This document shows positions 47,332-57,264 of a stretch of DNA of 64,000 nucleotides, piece after piece. Where the stretch lies: positions 6,289,001-6,353,000 of the forward strand of contig NZ_CP110128.1 in NCBI RefSeq assembly GCF_028471945.1. Reading direction: 5' to 3'. Below the pieces are notes generated by a model. It did not search any database and was not told the origin of the DNA. It was given only the letters and a program-made list of their open reading frames with translations. Numbering within the stretch: the stretch's first letter is position 1; each line of letters starts with the position of its first letter. A program made the position numbers and the translations under genes. Source of the stretch: Pseudomonas sp. WJP1. GTDB taxonomy: Bacteria; Pseudomonadota; Gammaproteobacteria; Pseudomonadales; Pseudomonadaceae.

Positions 47332-49452
47332 TTATTGCGGCCGAGGCCGATCCGGCATCATTACCGCCGCATGCTCCGGCTCAGCCGCCCCATCATGCAC
47401 GGGTTCCGCCGCCTGCCTCGGCATCAGGACCTGCTGTGGATAAGTCTGCGCGAAATGCACCCACGGACTGTTATCCACAAGCTTTTTCAATCGCTGGTTG
47501 AAGGCCCGGCTCACCGCATACTGCCCGCCCGACACGGTGCGAAACTGTGCCGTCAACACCACGCCATTGAGGTCCATCCTGTCGACGCCGAACACATCCA
47601 GCGGTCCTTGCAGGTTGTACCTGAGGAACGGGTCCTCGCTGATCGAATGCCCGGCCTCGCGAATCAGTTCGATGGCCTTGTCGACATCGGTGTCATAGGT
47701 GAACTGCACGGAGAAGAACGCATAGGCAAATTGCCGCGATTGGTTGGTCACGGCCTTGATCTGGCCAAAGGGTACCGAGTGCACGAACCCTTTGCCGTCG
47801 CGCAGGCGCAAGGTGCGGATGGTCAGGCCTTCGACCGTGCCGGCATGCCCGGAGTCGAGCACCACCCAGTCGCCGATCGACAGGGTGTCTTCGATGATGA
47901 TGAACAACCCGGTGATCACGTCCTGCACCAGTTGCTGGGAACCGAAACCGATGGCCAGGCCAATGACCCCGGCACCGGCCAGGAACGGCGCGACGTTGAT
48001 TCCAAGATTGGCCATGGTGGTGATGGCACAGATCACCACCAGGATGATTTTGATCGCATTGCGCAGCAACGGCAGGATGGTCTTGACCCGTGTACTCGGC
48101 TGGCGCGCCCCGCGCTTGTTGGCCGGTGGTTTCAGGGCTTCCTGGATCGCCGTGTCGAGCACGACCCAGACCATCCACGTCACCAGGAAGATCAAGCCGA
48201 TATGGCTCAACGAGTCACTGATCGCCCGCCCCACGGCATTGCTGACCGCAAAATCGAACAGCGACACGCCCCAGATTCGTCCGAGGATATCGATGAACAC
48301 GATGGCCATGGCGATACGCAACAAGGCATGGGAGAGGCTCAGGAAGCGCTCTTTGTAGGCGCCACTGCGGCGCACGTCGGATTCGCTGCGGGTCTTGAAC
48401 AAGTGGTGCAGCGTGGTGCTGAGAAACACCGTCGCAATCAGCAGCACCGTGGTGAACAGCGCGCTGCGCAGCACTTGCTGGTTGTCATCGCCAATACCGA
48501 TCAGGTTGATGATAGAGACCAGCACCATCAACAGGATCGGCCAATACCAGAGCCCGGAAAAAATCCGCAGGGTTTCGCGCAAGGCCGGCTGCTTGCGTCG
48601 CTGGGCCAATGGCAGGATGCGGATCACATGGGCGACTGGGCGACGCATGCGGAACACCAGCAAACCAAAGGAAATCGAGGCCGCCAGCCCGGTAAACACG
48701 GCGATGCTGCTGGTGAGATTATTACCCAGTTGGTGCGCGATCTGCGGGCTGGTCAAGGCGTCGCTCAGGGCAACCAGGAAGCCGATGGCGAACAGCGGCC
48801 GTGGGCTGTCCTGGCGAATGATCTGCACCGCCCGGCGTTTGTGCCCGACATTGAACAGCACCACCAAAGACATCACTAGCGCTGCTGCGAACACGCCACT
48901 GCTGGTGGCATAGGCAAGACACAACGCCAGCGCCCGCCCCGCCGATACAGGCATGAACTGGCTGGCATAAATCGTCAGCGGCAGGCTGATCACCGCCGGG
49001 AGGCTGTAGGGCAATACATAGCCAAGCAGTGCCTGCCCGCGCTCTCGACTGAGCAGCAAGCGATGGCGGCACAGGCGTTCGGTCAAGAACTTGCCGAACA
49101 TCCAGAGCAGGCCGAAGACACCCGCCCACACCGCCGTCAGCAGCAGGAAATCCCCCGCCACGCTCCAGCTCGAACGGGCCGATGGACGATTGACCAGTTG
49201 ATCCACCTCGTCGGCCGCACGGTCCGCGCGCAGGCGCCAGGCGGCGAGCAGGTCCTTGTTGAAATCGAGCTTGTCCTGGATGCCATCGATGCTCGAACTG
49301 ATGGCGCCCAGCAACCCGCCCTGTACCAGGGGTTCAGGGTGTGCCGGCGGTGTGGCCGCTGCCGGCACACCCGGTATCGCCGCAGCCTCGAGTTCTTCGC
49401 TGCCGAGGAACAACAGCGCCCCCAGGAATATCGCCGTCTTGAGCCTGATCAA
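47332..49452 (-). CDS. MscS-family mechanosensitive channel, large (YbiO-like)
   Basis: The 706-residue protein has a probable TTG start (M-I-R-L-K-T-A-I-F-L-G-A-L-L-F-L) behind GGAG, a signal peptide, a periplasmic N-terminal region and many membrane helices. The MscS core sits at the C-terminal third: the pore helix with A-G-V-I-G-L-A-I-G-F-G-S-Q-Q-L-V-Q-D, then the beta domain I-E-D-T-L-S-I-G-D-W-V. It should open on osmotic downshift. Size and layout resemble E. coli YbiO. Confidence 0.9.
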   Translation of the reverse strand: MIRLKTAIFLGALLFLGSEELEAAAIPGVPAAATPPAHPEPLVQGGLLGAISSSIDGIQDKLDFNKDLLAAWRLRADRAADEVDQLVNRPSARSSWSVAGDFLLLTAVWAGVFGLLWMFGKFLTERLCRHRLLLSRERGQALLGYVLPYSLPAVISLPLTIYASQFMPVSAGRALALCLAYATSSGVFAAALVMSLVVLFNVGHKRRAVQIIRQDSPRPLFAIGFLVALSDALTSPQIAHQLGNNLTSSIAVFTGLAASISFGLLVFRMRRPVAHVIRILPLAQRRKQPALRETLRIFSGLWYWPILLMVLVSIINLIGIGDDNQQVLRSALFTTVLLIATVFLSTTLHHLFKTRSESDVRRSGAYKERFLSLSHALLRIAMAIVFIDILGRIWGVSLFDFAVSNAVGRAISDSLSHIGLIFLVTWMVWVVLDTAIQEALKPPANKRGARQPSTRVKTILPLLRNAIKIILVVICAITTMANLGINVAPFLAGAGVIGLAIGFGSQQLVQDVITGLFIIIEDTLSIGDWVVLDSGHAGTVEGLTIRTLRLRDGKGFVHSVPFGQIKAVTNQSRQFAYAFFSVQFTYDTDVDKAIELIREAGHSISEDPFLRYNLQGPLDVFGVDRMDLNGVVLTAQFRTVSGGQYAVSRAFNQRLKKLVDNSPWVHFAQTYPQQVLMPRQAAEPVHDGAAEPEHAAVMMPDRPRPQ

Positions 49453-49641
49453 GGCATCCGCTCCTTTGGATAGGACTGTAAGGAACTGATCGAGAAATGC
49501 CGGACTAGTTCGGTGCTGGCCGGCAAATGCCCGGCAATCTTTGCGCTCAAGACAAATATCAAATGCTCATCCCTGTATTTTTCCGCACGACCCAAACCCT
49601 GACACTGCGCTCCATCAAATCAACCCACCGGAGTTGCAGTC

Positions 49642-50853
49642 ATGCCCATTGCCTTGCTCGCGCTGACCCTCAGCGCCTTCGCCATCGGGACGACCGAGTT
49701 CGTCATCGTTGGCCTGTTACCCACCATTGGCGCCGACCTCGGTGTCAGCCTGCCGTCGGCCGGCCTGCTGGTCAGCCTGTATGCGCTGGGCGTCGCCGTC
49801 GGCGCCCCGGTACTCACCGCCCTGACTGGCAAAGTGCCGCGTAAACTGCTGCTGTTGTCCTTGATGGTGTTGTTCACCTTGGGCAACCTACTGGCCTGGC
49901 AAGCGCCGAGCTACGAGTCGCTTATCCTGGCGCGGATCGTCACCGGCCTGGCCCACGGGGTGTTTTTCTCGATTGGCTCAACCATCGCCACCAGTCTAGT
50001 GCCCAAGGAAAAAGCCGCCAGCGCGATCGCGATCATGTTCACCGGCCTGACCGTGGCCCTGGTGACGGGCGTACCGCTGGGGACTTTCATCGGTCAGCAT
50101 TTCGGCTGGCGTGAGACCTTTCTCGCCGTATCGGCCCTGGGTGTGATCGCCTTTATCGGCAGCCTGCTTTATGTGCCGAAAAACATCGCCCACAGCAAAC
50201 CCGCTTCCCTGCTGCAGCAGTTGCAGGTCCTCAAACAACCCCGTCTGCTGCTGGTGTACGCCATGACGGCGGTCGGTTACGGCGGTTCGTTCATCGCGTT
50301 CACGTTCCTCGCGCCGATCCTCCAGGACATCGCCGGTTTCAGCGCCAGCACCGTCAGCCTGGTGCTGCTGGTCTACGGCATCTCGGTGGCCGTCGGCAAC
50401 ATCTGGGGCGGCAAACTGGCGGACAAGCGTGGCCCGATCAGCGCCCTGAAACTCATCTTCGCCCTGCTCGCCGCCGTGCTGTTCGTGCTGACCTTCAGCG
50501 CCGGAAACCCGTGGCTGGCACTGGCCACCGTACTCGTCTGGGGCGCCGTGGCGTTCGGCAATGTGCCAGGGTTGCAGGTGTATGTGGTGCGCCAGGCTGA
50601 ACACCACACGCCCAATGCGGTGGACGTGGCTTCCGGCCTGAACATCGCCGCGTTCAACCTCGGCATCGCCGGTGGCGCCTGGGGTGGTGGCTTGATCGTC
50701 GCGCATATGGGGCTGATCCATACCGCGTGGATCGGTGGATTGGTGGTGTTGGTGGCGTTGGCGTTGACCGCGTGGAGCGGACGTCTGGACCGCCGTGGGC
50801 CAGTGTATACCGAGCCGGTCGAAGGGTCTGCCCGCGTTATCACGGGCCACTGA
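49642..50853 (+). CDS. MFS transporter, DHA1 family (AraJ/YdhP-like)
   Basis: The 403-residue protein has 12 membrane helices. It begins M-P-I-A-L-L-A-L-T-L-S-A-F-A-I-G-T-T-E-F-V-I-V-G-L-L-P, a head typical of the AraJ/YdhP sugar and drug efflux group. The conserved loop L-T-G-K-V-P-R-K-L lies between helices 2 and 3, and R-I-V-T-G-L-A-H-G-V-F in helix 4. Substrate unknown. The gap of 189 bases before it should hold its promoter; no regulator gene is adjacent. Confidence 0.9.
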   Translation: MPIALLALTLSAFAIGTTEFVIVGLLPTIGADLGVSLPSAGLLVSLYALGVAVGAPVLTALTGKVPRKLLLLSLMVLFTLGNLLAWQAPSYESLILARIVTGLAHGVFFSIGSTIATSLVPKEKAASAIAIMFTGLTVALVTGVPLGTFIGQHFGWRETFLAVSALGVIAFIGSLLYVPKNIAHSKPASLLQQLQVLKQPRLLLVYAMTAVGYGGSFIAFTFLAPILQDIAGFSASTVSLVLLVYGISVAVGNIWGGKLADKRGPISALKLIFALLAAVLFVLTFSAGNPWLALATVLVWGAVAFGNVPGLQVYVVRQAEHHTPNAVDVASGLNIAAFNLGIAGGAWGGGLIVAHMGLIHTAWIGGLVVLVALALTAWSGRLDRRGPVYTEPVEGSARVITGH

Positions 50854-50859
50854 TAACTC

Positions 50860-50952
50860 TTGTGGGAGCGGGCTTGCCCGCGATGGCGGCTGCACATCCA
50901 GCGATGATGTGACTGACTTATCGCTATCGCGGGCAAGCCCGCTCCCACAGGA
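50860..50952. repeat. REPIN
   Basis: TGTGGGAGCGGGCTTGCCCG and its inverse with CGCGATGG/TATCGCG ends lie behind the MFS gene. Confidence 0.85.
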
Positions 50953-51053
50953 TTCTTTGGTGGTTTGAGAAATACCGTCCGTAGTCCCACCGAAACTTTC
51001 GTCACCGTCTGGCAGTCATCAAAAGATCAGGGGGCAGTCAGGCGGGAGGCGAC

Positions 51054-51980
51054 ATGGCGGCGATTCACATCGGCATTTCAGGTTGGCGCTACACGCCCTG
51101 GCGGGGGGATTTCTACCCGAAGGGGCTGGCCCAGAAGCGCGAATTGCAATTCGCTTCGCGGGCAGTCAACAGCATCGAGATCAATGGATCGTTCTACGCC
51201 CTGCAGCGGCCTGAACGCTACGCCCAGTGGTACGCCGAAACCCCGGTGCACTTTGTGTTCAGCGTCAAGGCGCCGCGCTTCATCACCCATATCAAGCGTC
51301 TGCGTGACATCCACAAACCCTTGGCGAATTTCTTCGCCTCCGGAGTCTTGGAACTCAAGGAAAAACTCGGCCCCATACTCTGGCAGTTTCCGCCCAACTT
51401 CAAATTCGACGCCGAACTGTTCGAGGCCTTCCTCGAGCAATTACCCCACGACACCCAACAGGCCGCCGCCCTCGCCCGCCAGCACGATGCCCACGTGAAC
51501 GGGCACGCCAGCCTCAAGGCGAGCAGGAAAAAGCCCTTGCGCCATGCTGTGGAAATCCGCAACGAGAGCTTCATCGATCCGGCATTCGTGCGCCTGCTCA
51601 AACGTTACAACACGGCCCTGGTAATCGCCGACACCGCCGGTAAATGGCCGTATCGCGAAGACCTCACCAGCGACTTCGTGTACGTGCGCTTGCACGGTGC
51701 CGAAGAGCTCTACGCCAGCGGCTACACCCCTCAGGCCCTGAAGCGTTGGGCTGAGCGGATCGATGCCTGGCATCACGGGCGACAACCGGCTGATCCGCAG
51801 CTGATCGCGCCGCGCCTGAAACCCAGGGTGCGCAAGTCGCGAGAAGTGTTCTGCTACTTCGATAACGACATCAAGGTCCGCGCGCCCTTCGATGCGCGCC
51901 GCTTGCTCGAACGCTTCGATCTCGACAAAGACCTGCTCACCACCCCCGGCGAACCGGTCGCCGAAGGAGTGCTGCCATGA
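51054..51980 (+). CDS. DUF72 domain protein (YecE-like)
   Basis: The 308-residue protein has a clear GGGAGG ribosome site. It has [26 protein letters not shown] near the start, S-I-E-I-N-G-S-F-Y and [13 protein letters not shown], the DUF72 TIM-barrel-like pattern. The biochemical role is unknown. It couples by 4 bases to the ybhP gene and is therefore part of the ybhP-clsB-ybhN operon. Confidence 0.9.
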   Translation: MAAIHIGISGWRYTPWRGDFYPKGLAQKRELQFASRAVNSIEINGSFYALQRPERYAQWYAETPVHFVFSVKAPRFITHIKRLRDIHKPLANFFASGVLELKEKLGPILWQFPPNFKFDAELFEAFLEQLPHDTQQAAALARQHDAHVNGHASLKASRKKPLRHAVEIRNESFIDPAFVRLLKRYNTALVIADTAGKWPYREDLTSDFVYVRLHGAEELYASGYTPQALKRWAERIDAWHHGRQPADPQLIAPRLKPRVRKSREVFCYFDNDIKVRAPFDARRLLERFDLDKDLLTTPGEPVAEGVLP

Positions 51981-52774
51981 GCATTTCCGAACCGGTTGGC
52001 GCTACCGACGAGCAGGCGAGCATCGATCCCACGGTGCACCGTTTCACCGTACTGACGGTCAACACCCACAAGGGTTTCACTGCGCTGAACCGGCGTTTCA
52101 TCCTGCCTGAACTGCGCGAAGCGGTGCGCAGTGTATCCGCCGACGTGGTGTTTCTGCAGGAGGTACACGGCACCCACGAACATCACCACAAGCGCTACGA
52201 CAATTGGCCGGCGATACCCCAGTATGAATTCCTCGCGGACACCCTCTGGCCGCAGTTTGCCTACGGCCGCAACGCGGTCTATCCGGCAGGCGATCACGGC
52301 AACGCCTTGCTGTCGAAATTCCAGATCGTGCGGCACGACAACCTCGACGTCTCCATCAGCGGCCACGAGAACCGCGGCATTTTGCATTGTGTGCTGCGCC
52401 TGCCGGGTGAAGGCCCGGAGGTGCATGCCATTTGCGTCCATCTCGGCTTGCGCGAAAGTCATCGCAATGCACAGCTCCAGTTACTGCTGCGCCGCCTCGA
52501 GTCGTTGCCAGGTGACGCGCCGGTGATCGTCGCCGGTGACTTCAACGACTGGCGCCAACGCGCCGATGCCCTGCTCAAGCCCTGCGGTTTGCGCGAGGTG
52601 TTCGCCGAGCACCACGGCAAGCCGGCACGCAGTTTCCCCGCGCGACTGCCGACACTGCGCCTGGACCGCATCTACGTGCGCAATCTCAAGGCCAGCTATC
52701 CGCAGGTTCTGACGACGCGCCCCTGGTCGCACCTCTCGGATCACGCACCGTTGTCGGTGGAGATCGAGCTATGA
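51977..52774 (+). CDS. ybhP: YbhP-like endonuclease/exonuclease/phosphatase family protein
   Basis: The 265-residue protein has the EEP fold motifs: V-N-T-H-K-G-F, F-L-Q-E-V-H (metal Glu), C-V-H-L-G-L, A-G-D-F-N-D-W and S-D-H-A-P-L-S-V (catalytic His). Members cut DNA or dephosphorylate lipids. Here the partner genes encode cardiolipin synthase B and YbhN, as in E. coli ybhP-clsB-ybhN, which favours a phospholipid-related role. It overlaps its neighbours on both sides by 4 bases. Confidence 0.88.
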   Translation: MSISEPVGATDEQASIDPTVHRFTVLTVNTHKGFTALNRRFILPELREAVRSVSADVVFLQEVHGTHEHHHKRYDNWPAIPQYEFLADTLWPQFAYGRNAVYPAGDHGNALLSKFQIVRHDNLDVSISGHENRGILHCVLRLPGEGPEVHAICVHLGLRESHRNAQLQLLLRRLESLPGDAPVIVAGDFNDWRQRADALLKPCGLREVFAEHHGKPARSFPARLPTLRLDRIYVRNLKASYPQVLTTRPWSHLSDHAPLSVEIEL

Positions 52775-54066
52775 GCATTCCGTCGATGGAAAAAAACACC
52801 GTGGAAAGCACCATTGCCGCGCCCCCCATCAGCGAGCCGGCAGCCGTCGATGTCGAGTACGGTTGGCAAGGCAACAATCGGGTTGAACTGCTGGAAAACG
52901 GCGAAGCCTATTTCCCCAGGGTGTTCGAGGCCATGCGCCAGGCCAAAACCGAAATCCTCCTGGAAACCTTCATTGTGTTCGAGGACAAGGTCGGCGAAGA
53001 ACTCAAGACCGTGCTCATCGAGGCGGCACAACGGGGTGTTCGCGTGACGGCCAGCTTCGACGGGTTTGGCTGCGGAGAACTGACTGCCGATTACCTCACC
53101 GCCTTGAGCGGTGCCGGTGTGCATCTGCAAATGTTCGACCCGGCGCCCAAGCGCCTGGGCATTCGCACCAACTGGTTTCGACGCCTGCACCGCAAGATCG
53201 TGGTGGTGGACGGGACGATTGCATTCATTGGCGGGATCAACTTTTCCGCCGACCATCTGGCCGATTTCGGCCCCGAGGCCAAGCAGGATTACTCGGTCGA
53301 GGTAGAAGGCCCGGCGGTGGCCGACATCCATCACTTTGCCCTGCTGCAATGCGGTCGCCCGGCCCACGCCAAATACTGGTGGCAACGGCGTCGGCAACGG
53401 CGTTCGGAACTGGCTGTCACCGATCACGATGGCCAAGTGCGGCTGGTGTACCGCGATAACGCCGAGCACGCGACCGACATCGAACAGGTTTATCGCCTGG
53501 CGTTGCGTACGGCGAAGCGGCGCGTGGTGATTGCCAACGCCTACTTTTTCCCTGGCTACAGGTTGCTGCGCGAGATCCGCAACGCCGCGCGCCGCGGCGT
53601 TGAAGTGCGCCTGATCCTGCAGGGGCAGCCGGACTTGCTGGTGGCCAGGCTGGCGGCGCGCATGACTTACGATTACCTGCTCAAGTCCGGGGTGAAAATC
53701 TTCGAATACTGTGACCGGCCACTGCACGGCAAAGTCGCGCTGGTGGACGAAGACTGGAGCACCGTCGGCTCCAGCAACCTTGACCCGTTGAGCCTGTCGA
53801 TGAACCTGGAGGCCAACGTGTTGATCCGTGACCGCGCATTCAACCGTGACCTGTTTGATCGACTTGAAGAACTCAGCGATAACCATTGCAAGGCCATGTC
53901 GGTGGACAAAGCGCCGCGCGGACGAATCTGGCACATGACCGTGGGCTTTCTGGTGTTCCACTTCCTGCGTCACTTCCCGGCATGGGCCGGTTGGTTGCCC
54001 GCGCATAAACCACGCCTGAAAGCGTTCACCCCACCGACCGGGAGCGATCAACATGAGCCGCACTGA
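52771..54066 (+). CDS. clsB: Cardiolipin synthase B
   Basis: The 431-residue protein of the phospholipase D superfamily has two HxK motifs: [10 protein letters not shown] (about residue 140) and [10 protein letters not shown] (about 318), each followed by G-x-x-N. It joins phosphatidyl groups to make cardiolipin at the inner membrane. It lacks N-terminal membrane helices, as ClsB does. It is coupled to ybhP, and its end overlaps the ybhN start by 14 bases. Confidence 0.93.
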   Translation: MSIPSMEKNTVESTIAAPPISEPAAVDVEYGWQGNNRVELLENGEAYFPRVFEAMRQAKTEILLETFIVFEDKVGEELKTVLIEAAQRGVRVTASFDGFGCGELTADYLTALSGAGVHLQMFDPAPKRLGIRTNWFRRLHRKIVVVDGTIAFIGGINFSADHLADFGPEAKQDYSVEVEGPAVADIHHFALLQCGRPAHAKYWWQRRRQRRSELAVTDHDGQVRLVYRDNAEHATDIEQVYRLALRTAKRRVVIANAYFFPGYRLLREIRNAARRGVEVRLILQGQPDLLVARLAARMTYDYLLKSGVKIFEYCDRPLHGKVALVDEDWSTVGSSNLDPLSLSMNLEANVLIRDRAFNRDLFDRLEELSDNHCKAMSVDKAPRGRIWHMTVGFLVFHFLRHFPAWAGWLPAHKPRLKAFTPPTGSDQHEPH

Positions 54067-55039
54067 AGTACACGCGGCGCCCCACGCCGAGCACCCGGCG
54101 AAGTCGCGCTGGAGTCGTTGGAAAAGACCGCTGACGATGCTGTTTTTCCTGGCGCTGATCGTCCTCTTGACGATGTTTGCCCAGCGCATCGAATGGAACG
54201 AAGTGCTCGACACCCTGGCCGATTTCAAGGTGCGCACCCTGATCATCGCCTCCGGACTGACCCTGACAAGTTTCCTGGTCTACGCCTGCTTCGACCTGAT
54301 CGGCCGCACCTACATCCGCCAGGACCTGACGTGGAAACAGATCCTGCCGGTGGGCATCATCAGTTACGCCTTCAACCTCAACCTGAGTGCCTGGGTCGGC
54401 GGCATCGCCATGCGTTATCGGCTGTACTCGCGGCTCGGAGTGAGCAAAAGCAACATTGCAAAAATCCTCGGCCTGAGCCTGGCGACCAACTGGTTCGGCT
54501 ACATGGTGATTGCCGGCGCGGTGTTCAGCAGCGGGCTGGTGCGCATGCCGCCAGGCTGGAAACTCAGTAGCGGCGCGCTGCAAGGCGTGGGCGTTTTGTT
54601 GTTGCTGGTGAGCGCGGGATACCTCGCCGCCTGCCAGTTTTCCAAACGCCGTGAGTGGGCGATTCGCGGGGTCGAAATCAACTTGCCGTCACTGCGCATG
54701 GCGATCCTGCAACTGGCCCTCGGGGCACTCAACTGGTCGTTGATGGCCGCAGTCATTTTTACGCTGCTACCGAGCAAACTGGACTATCCGCTGGTGCTTG
54801 GCGTGCTGCTGATCAGCGCCATCGCCGGGGTCATCACCCACATCCCGGCCGGGCTCGGCGTGCTGGAAGCGGTGTTCGTCGCACTGCTGCAACACGAGGT
54901 ATCGCGAGGCAGTCTGGTGGCGGGGCTGCTGGCGTATCGGGCGATTTATTTTTTGTTGCCGTTGTTGATTACGCTGGTGATGTACCTGCTGGTGGAGGCC
55001 AAGGCCAAGTCGCTGCGGATATCGAAGAAACCCAAGTGA
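54053..55039 (+). CDS. ybhN: YbhN-like membrane protein (LPG-synthase transmembrane-domain family)
   Basis: The 328-residue protein has about eight membrane helices, starting with M-L-F-F-L-A-L-I-V-L-L-T-M-F. It has the UPF0104/LPG-synthase TM signature N-L-N-L-S-A-W-V-G-G-I-A-M-R-Y-R-L-Y-S and H-I-P-A-G-L-G-V-L-E-A-V-F. This family resembles the flippase part of MprF, so movement of phospholipids between leaflets is plausible. It is the last gene of the operon. Confidence 0.9.
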   Translation: MSRTEVHAAPHAEHPAKSRWSRWKRPLTMLFFLALIVLLTMFAQRIEWNEVLDTLADFKVRTLIIASGLTLTSFLVYACFDLIGRTYIRQDLTWKQILPVGIISYAFNLNLSAWVGGIAMRYRLYSRLGVSKSNIAKILGLSLATNWFGYMVIAGAVFSSGLVRMPPGWKLSSGALQGVGVLLLLVSAGYLAACQFSKRREWAIRGVEINLPSLRMAILQLALGALNWSLMAAVIFTLLPSKLDYPLVLGVLLISAIAGVITHIPAGLGVLEAVFVALLQHEVSRGSLVAGLLAYRAIYFLLPLLITLVMYLLVEAKAKSLRISKKPK

Positions 55040-55057
55040 TTTTTGCTGTCAGTCCTG

Positions 55058-55087
55058 ACGCTATCGCGGGCAAGCCCGCGATGGCGT
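55058..55087. repeat. Short REP fragment
   Basis: CGCTATCGCGGGCAAGCCCGCGATGGCGTC is a truncated REP element behind ybhN. Confidence 0.6.
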
Positions 55088-55105
55088 CCGAAAGAACACC
55101 ACAGA

Positions 55106-55864
55106 TCATTTGGATTGAATAATGCTCAAACGCTCACCCACCACCATCTCCGTAACCCAGCCCACTAGGATCGAGGTGTAGGCCTGCTGCGAAACAGGAT
55201 CGCTGAGGGCATGGTCCGCACCATCGATAATCCGGTGGGTCAGCGAGTGTGTCCGCTGACACGCCGCGCGATAACTCATGATCGTCGCGTGGGGGACGTA
55301 GTCATCGGTTTCCGACTCCACCAACAGCACATCACCCGTAAATTCGGAGCAGGCATGCAGCGCCCGATTGCCATCGGCGCGCACCAGCGTACTGCGGTAA
55401 TCGCGCAGATCGAGCTTGTCCAGATCGCGCTTGGGTGTGTGCCATTGATCGTCGCGGTACAGCGCCGGCACCCGCAGCGCCAGCCAGCGCACCGGCCGTA
55501 GCGAGGTGAGGATCGAGGCCAGGTACCCGCCGTAGCTGGTGCCGACCACGGCAATCGCCGAAGTATCCAGCGCCGGGTGCGCAAGCAGGCGGTCGTAGGC
55601 CGCCAGCAGGTCACGCAGATTGTCTTCACGGGTCACGCGGGTCAAGGGAATACCCGTGCCGCCGGTGTGCCCGCGCAGGTCGAAGGTCAAACACACGCAA
55701 CCCAGCCCGGCGATGCCTTTTGCCCGTTCCAGATCGCGCTCCTGGCTCCCGCCCCAACCGTGCACGAACAACACGCCGGGGACTTTCGATTTGGGGCTGA
55801 GAAAAGTCCCGCTCATCTGTTCGTCGTCAATGTCGATTTGAATGCTTTCGCTTCTAGCCGTCAT
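55106..55864 (-). CDS. Alpha/beta hydrolase (dienelactone hydrolase/peptidase S9 type)
   Basis: The 252-residue protein has V-L-F-V-H-G-W-G-G-S (oxyanion loop, 31-40), nucleophile G-T-S-Y-G with Ser110, a D-x-Y-V acid segment (E-T-D-D-Y-V-P-H) and D-G-A-D-H-A-L near the end with the catalytic His. No signal peptide, so cytoplasmic. Its start overlaps the DUF3182 gene by 11 bases. The substrate is unknown. Coupling to an ATP-grasp-type protein suggests a joint pathway. Confidence 0.85.
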   Translation of the reverse strand: MTARSESIQIDIDDEQMSGTFLSPKSKVPGVLFVHGWGGSQERDLERAKGIAGLGCVCLTFDLRGHTGGTGIPLTRVTREDNLRDLLAAYDRLLAHPALDTSAIAVVGTSYGGYLASILTSLRPVRWLALRVPALYRDDQWHTPKRDLDKLDLRDYRSTLVRADGNRALHACSEFTGDVLLVESETDDYVPHATIMSYRAACQRTHSLTHRIIDGADHALSDPVSQQAYTSILVGWVTEMVVGERLSIIQSK

Positions 55865-56963
55865 AGGATTTGACCGTTACGTACTTGAGGAGGAAATCAC
55901 TGTTTTCCGCCGGCCCGCGGTAAACCTCGATGGCGTCCGCCGGCAGCGGTTGATCGATATAGGTTTCCACCGAAGATACGCGAATCGCGCGCATCCCCGG
56001 ATCGTTGACGAAGCTCTGCAACGCTGCCACTTCAGCGCTGCTGGCCCCGCCCATGCGCCAGGATTGCTCGAGCACGCCGCTGCGTCGCTGGCCGTCACTG
56101 GCGATACCCTGGGCGATGTCGTAATTGCGCCGCGAGGCGTAGAAACCGGGATAGGCTTCATCGGCGGCGGCGTCGAACACCTTGGCCTGCCTGATTGCCA
56201 GTCGCACATCCTCAGGCAAGTCCAGCGCCAGCAGATCGTCGTAACCACCCTGCACCACCAGCAGGTTAGAACCACCATAGACCTCTTCGCCGAGAGCGTC
56301 TTTGGTCAAATATTGATCACCGCAATAACTCAGCAACCTGGCGCCGATGAAACTCTGCCCGACGCTGTGGGTAATCACCTGGTCCAGGTCCTGCTCCAGC
56401 ACCACACCTTCATTGAACATCGCCTTGGATTCCGGGCGGGCGAGGATTTCATCGAACTGGTCGAGGCTGTTGATAACTTCCTGGCCGCGGCCCGCGCAGG
56501 CATGAATCGGCTTCATGCGGATCGGGCCACTGTAGAGCAGATGCTCCGCCGCCGGCCGCGCATCGTCAAAGGAGAAAACACTGAGACCGTCGAGCACCAC
56601 CGTGCGCACCCGCTCGGAAAACATCGGCGCCCAGCCTTGCGGTGCATGGGCTTGCCGGTTCAACAAACCATGGCTGATGGCCTTGGTGCAGATGAAATCG
56701 TGCTCGACGTAACCGCCCCACAAATCCTCTGGCCCCTTGACGCCCAACTGCTTCGCAGCAGCGGCGCCCACCAGTGTCTGGGTCGGTAACAGATAGATGT
56801 CCCGCCCGCCATGCACCTGCGGGTCGTAGCTGCCACCGAACTTGAGCCCGAGGATTTGCGCTAGCCAACGGGCCAGGGCGCGATTGGTTTCGACTTCGTG
56901 CTGCGGCGCATTGGCGCGCACCGAATGGGCGACTACCAGTTTCTTGCGGTTGGTTGGGGTCAT
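55854..56963 (-). CDS. DUF3182 protein (ATP-grasp-like)
   Basis: The 369-residue protein starts M-T-P-T-N-R-K-K-L-V-V-A-H-S-V. Middle part: R-M-K-P-I-H-A-C-A-G-R-G-Q-E-V, which looks like the phosphate-binding loop of an ATP-grasp fold, and E-G-V-V-L-E-Q-D-L. These match what I recall of DUF3182. The enzyme activity has not been defined. It forms a two-gene unit with the alpha/beta hydrolase. Confidence 0.75.
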   Translation of the reverse strand: MTPTNRKKLVVAHSVRANAPQHEVETNRALARWLAQILGLKFGGSYDPQVHGGRDIYLLPTQTLVGAAAAKQLGVKGPEDLWGGYVEHDFICTKAISHGLLNRQAHAPQGWAPMFSERVRTVVLDGLSVFSFDDARPAAEHLLYSGPIRMKPIHACAGRGQEVINSLDQFDEILARPESKAMFNEGVVLEQDLDQVITHSVGQSFIGARLLSYCGDQYLTKDALGEEVYGGSNLLVVQGGYDDLLALDLPEDVRLAIRQAKVFDAAADEAYPGFYASRRNYDIAQGIASDGQRRSGVLEQSWRMGGASSAEVAALQSFVNDPGMRAIRVSSVETYIDQPLPADAIEVYRGPAENSDFLLKYVTVKSYDG

Positions 56964-57264
56964 GCGTCCCCCTTCAGTTGTCGCTGATTGACTGTAGTTG
57001 ATGGGGTGCAGAGTTCAGGCCAAGCGTCTCTTCGAGAAAAACTGTATTAAAGTCAGTCAGTTGCGGGAAAGGTATAGCGCCGAGCCTGCTTTATTCTGCA
57101 CGACTCGCTGCAAGACTCTGGCATTTTGCACGACCCAAGGTAGCTATTCCCCCCTGTGGGAGCGAGCCTGCTCGCGATGAGGCCAGCACATTCACCATTC
57201 ATGTTGCCTGACACGCTGCCATCGCGAGCAGGTTCGCTCCCACAGGGGATTTGTGGTGATCCGC
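56964..57264. repeat. Intergenic region with a REPIN at 57150-57249
   Basis: TGTGGGAGCGAGCCTGCTCG at 57154-57173 and CGAGCAGGTTCGCTCCCACA at 57225-57244 are inverted halves. The first 185 bases hold no gene; a 60-codon open frame there lacks a ribosome site and family features. Confidence 0.75.

Noticed and set aside
56998-57180. 60-codon plus-strand frame
   Set aside because: No ribosome site, runs into the REPIN, no family features.
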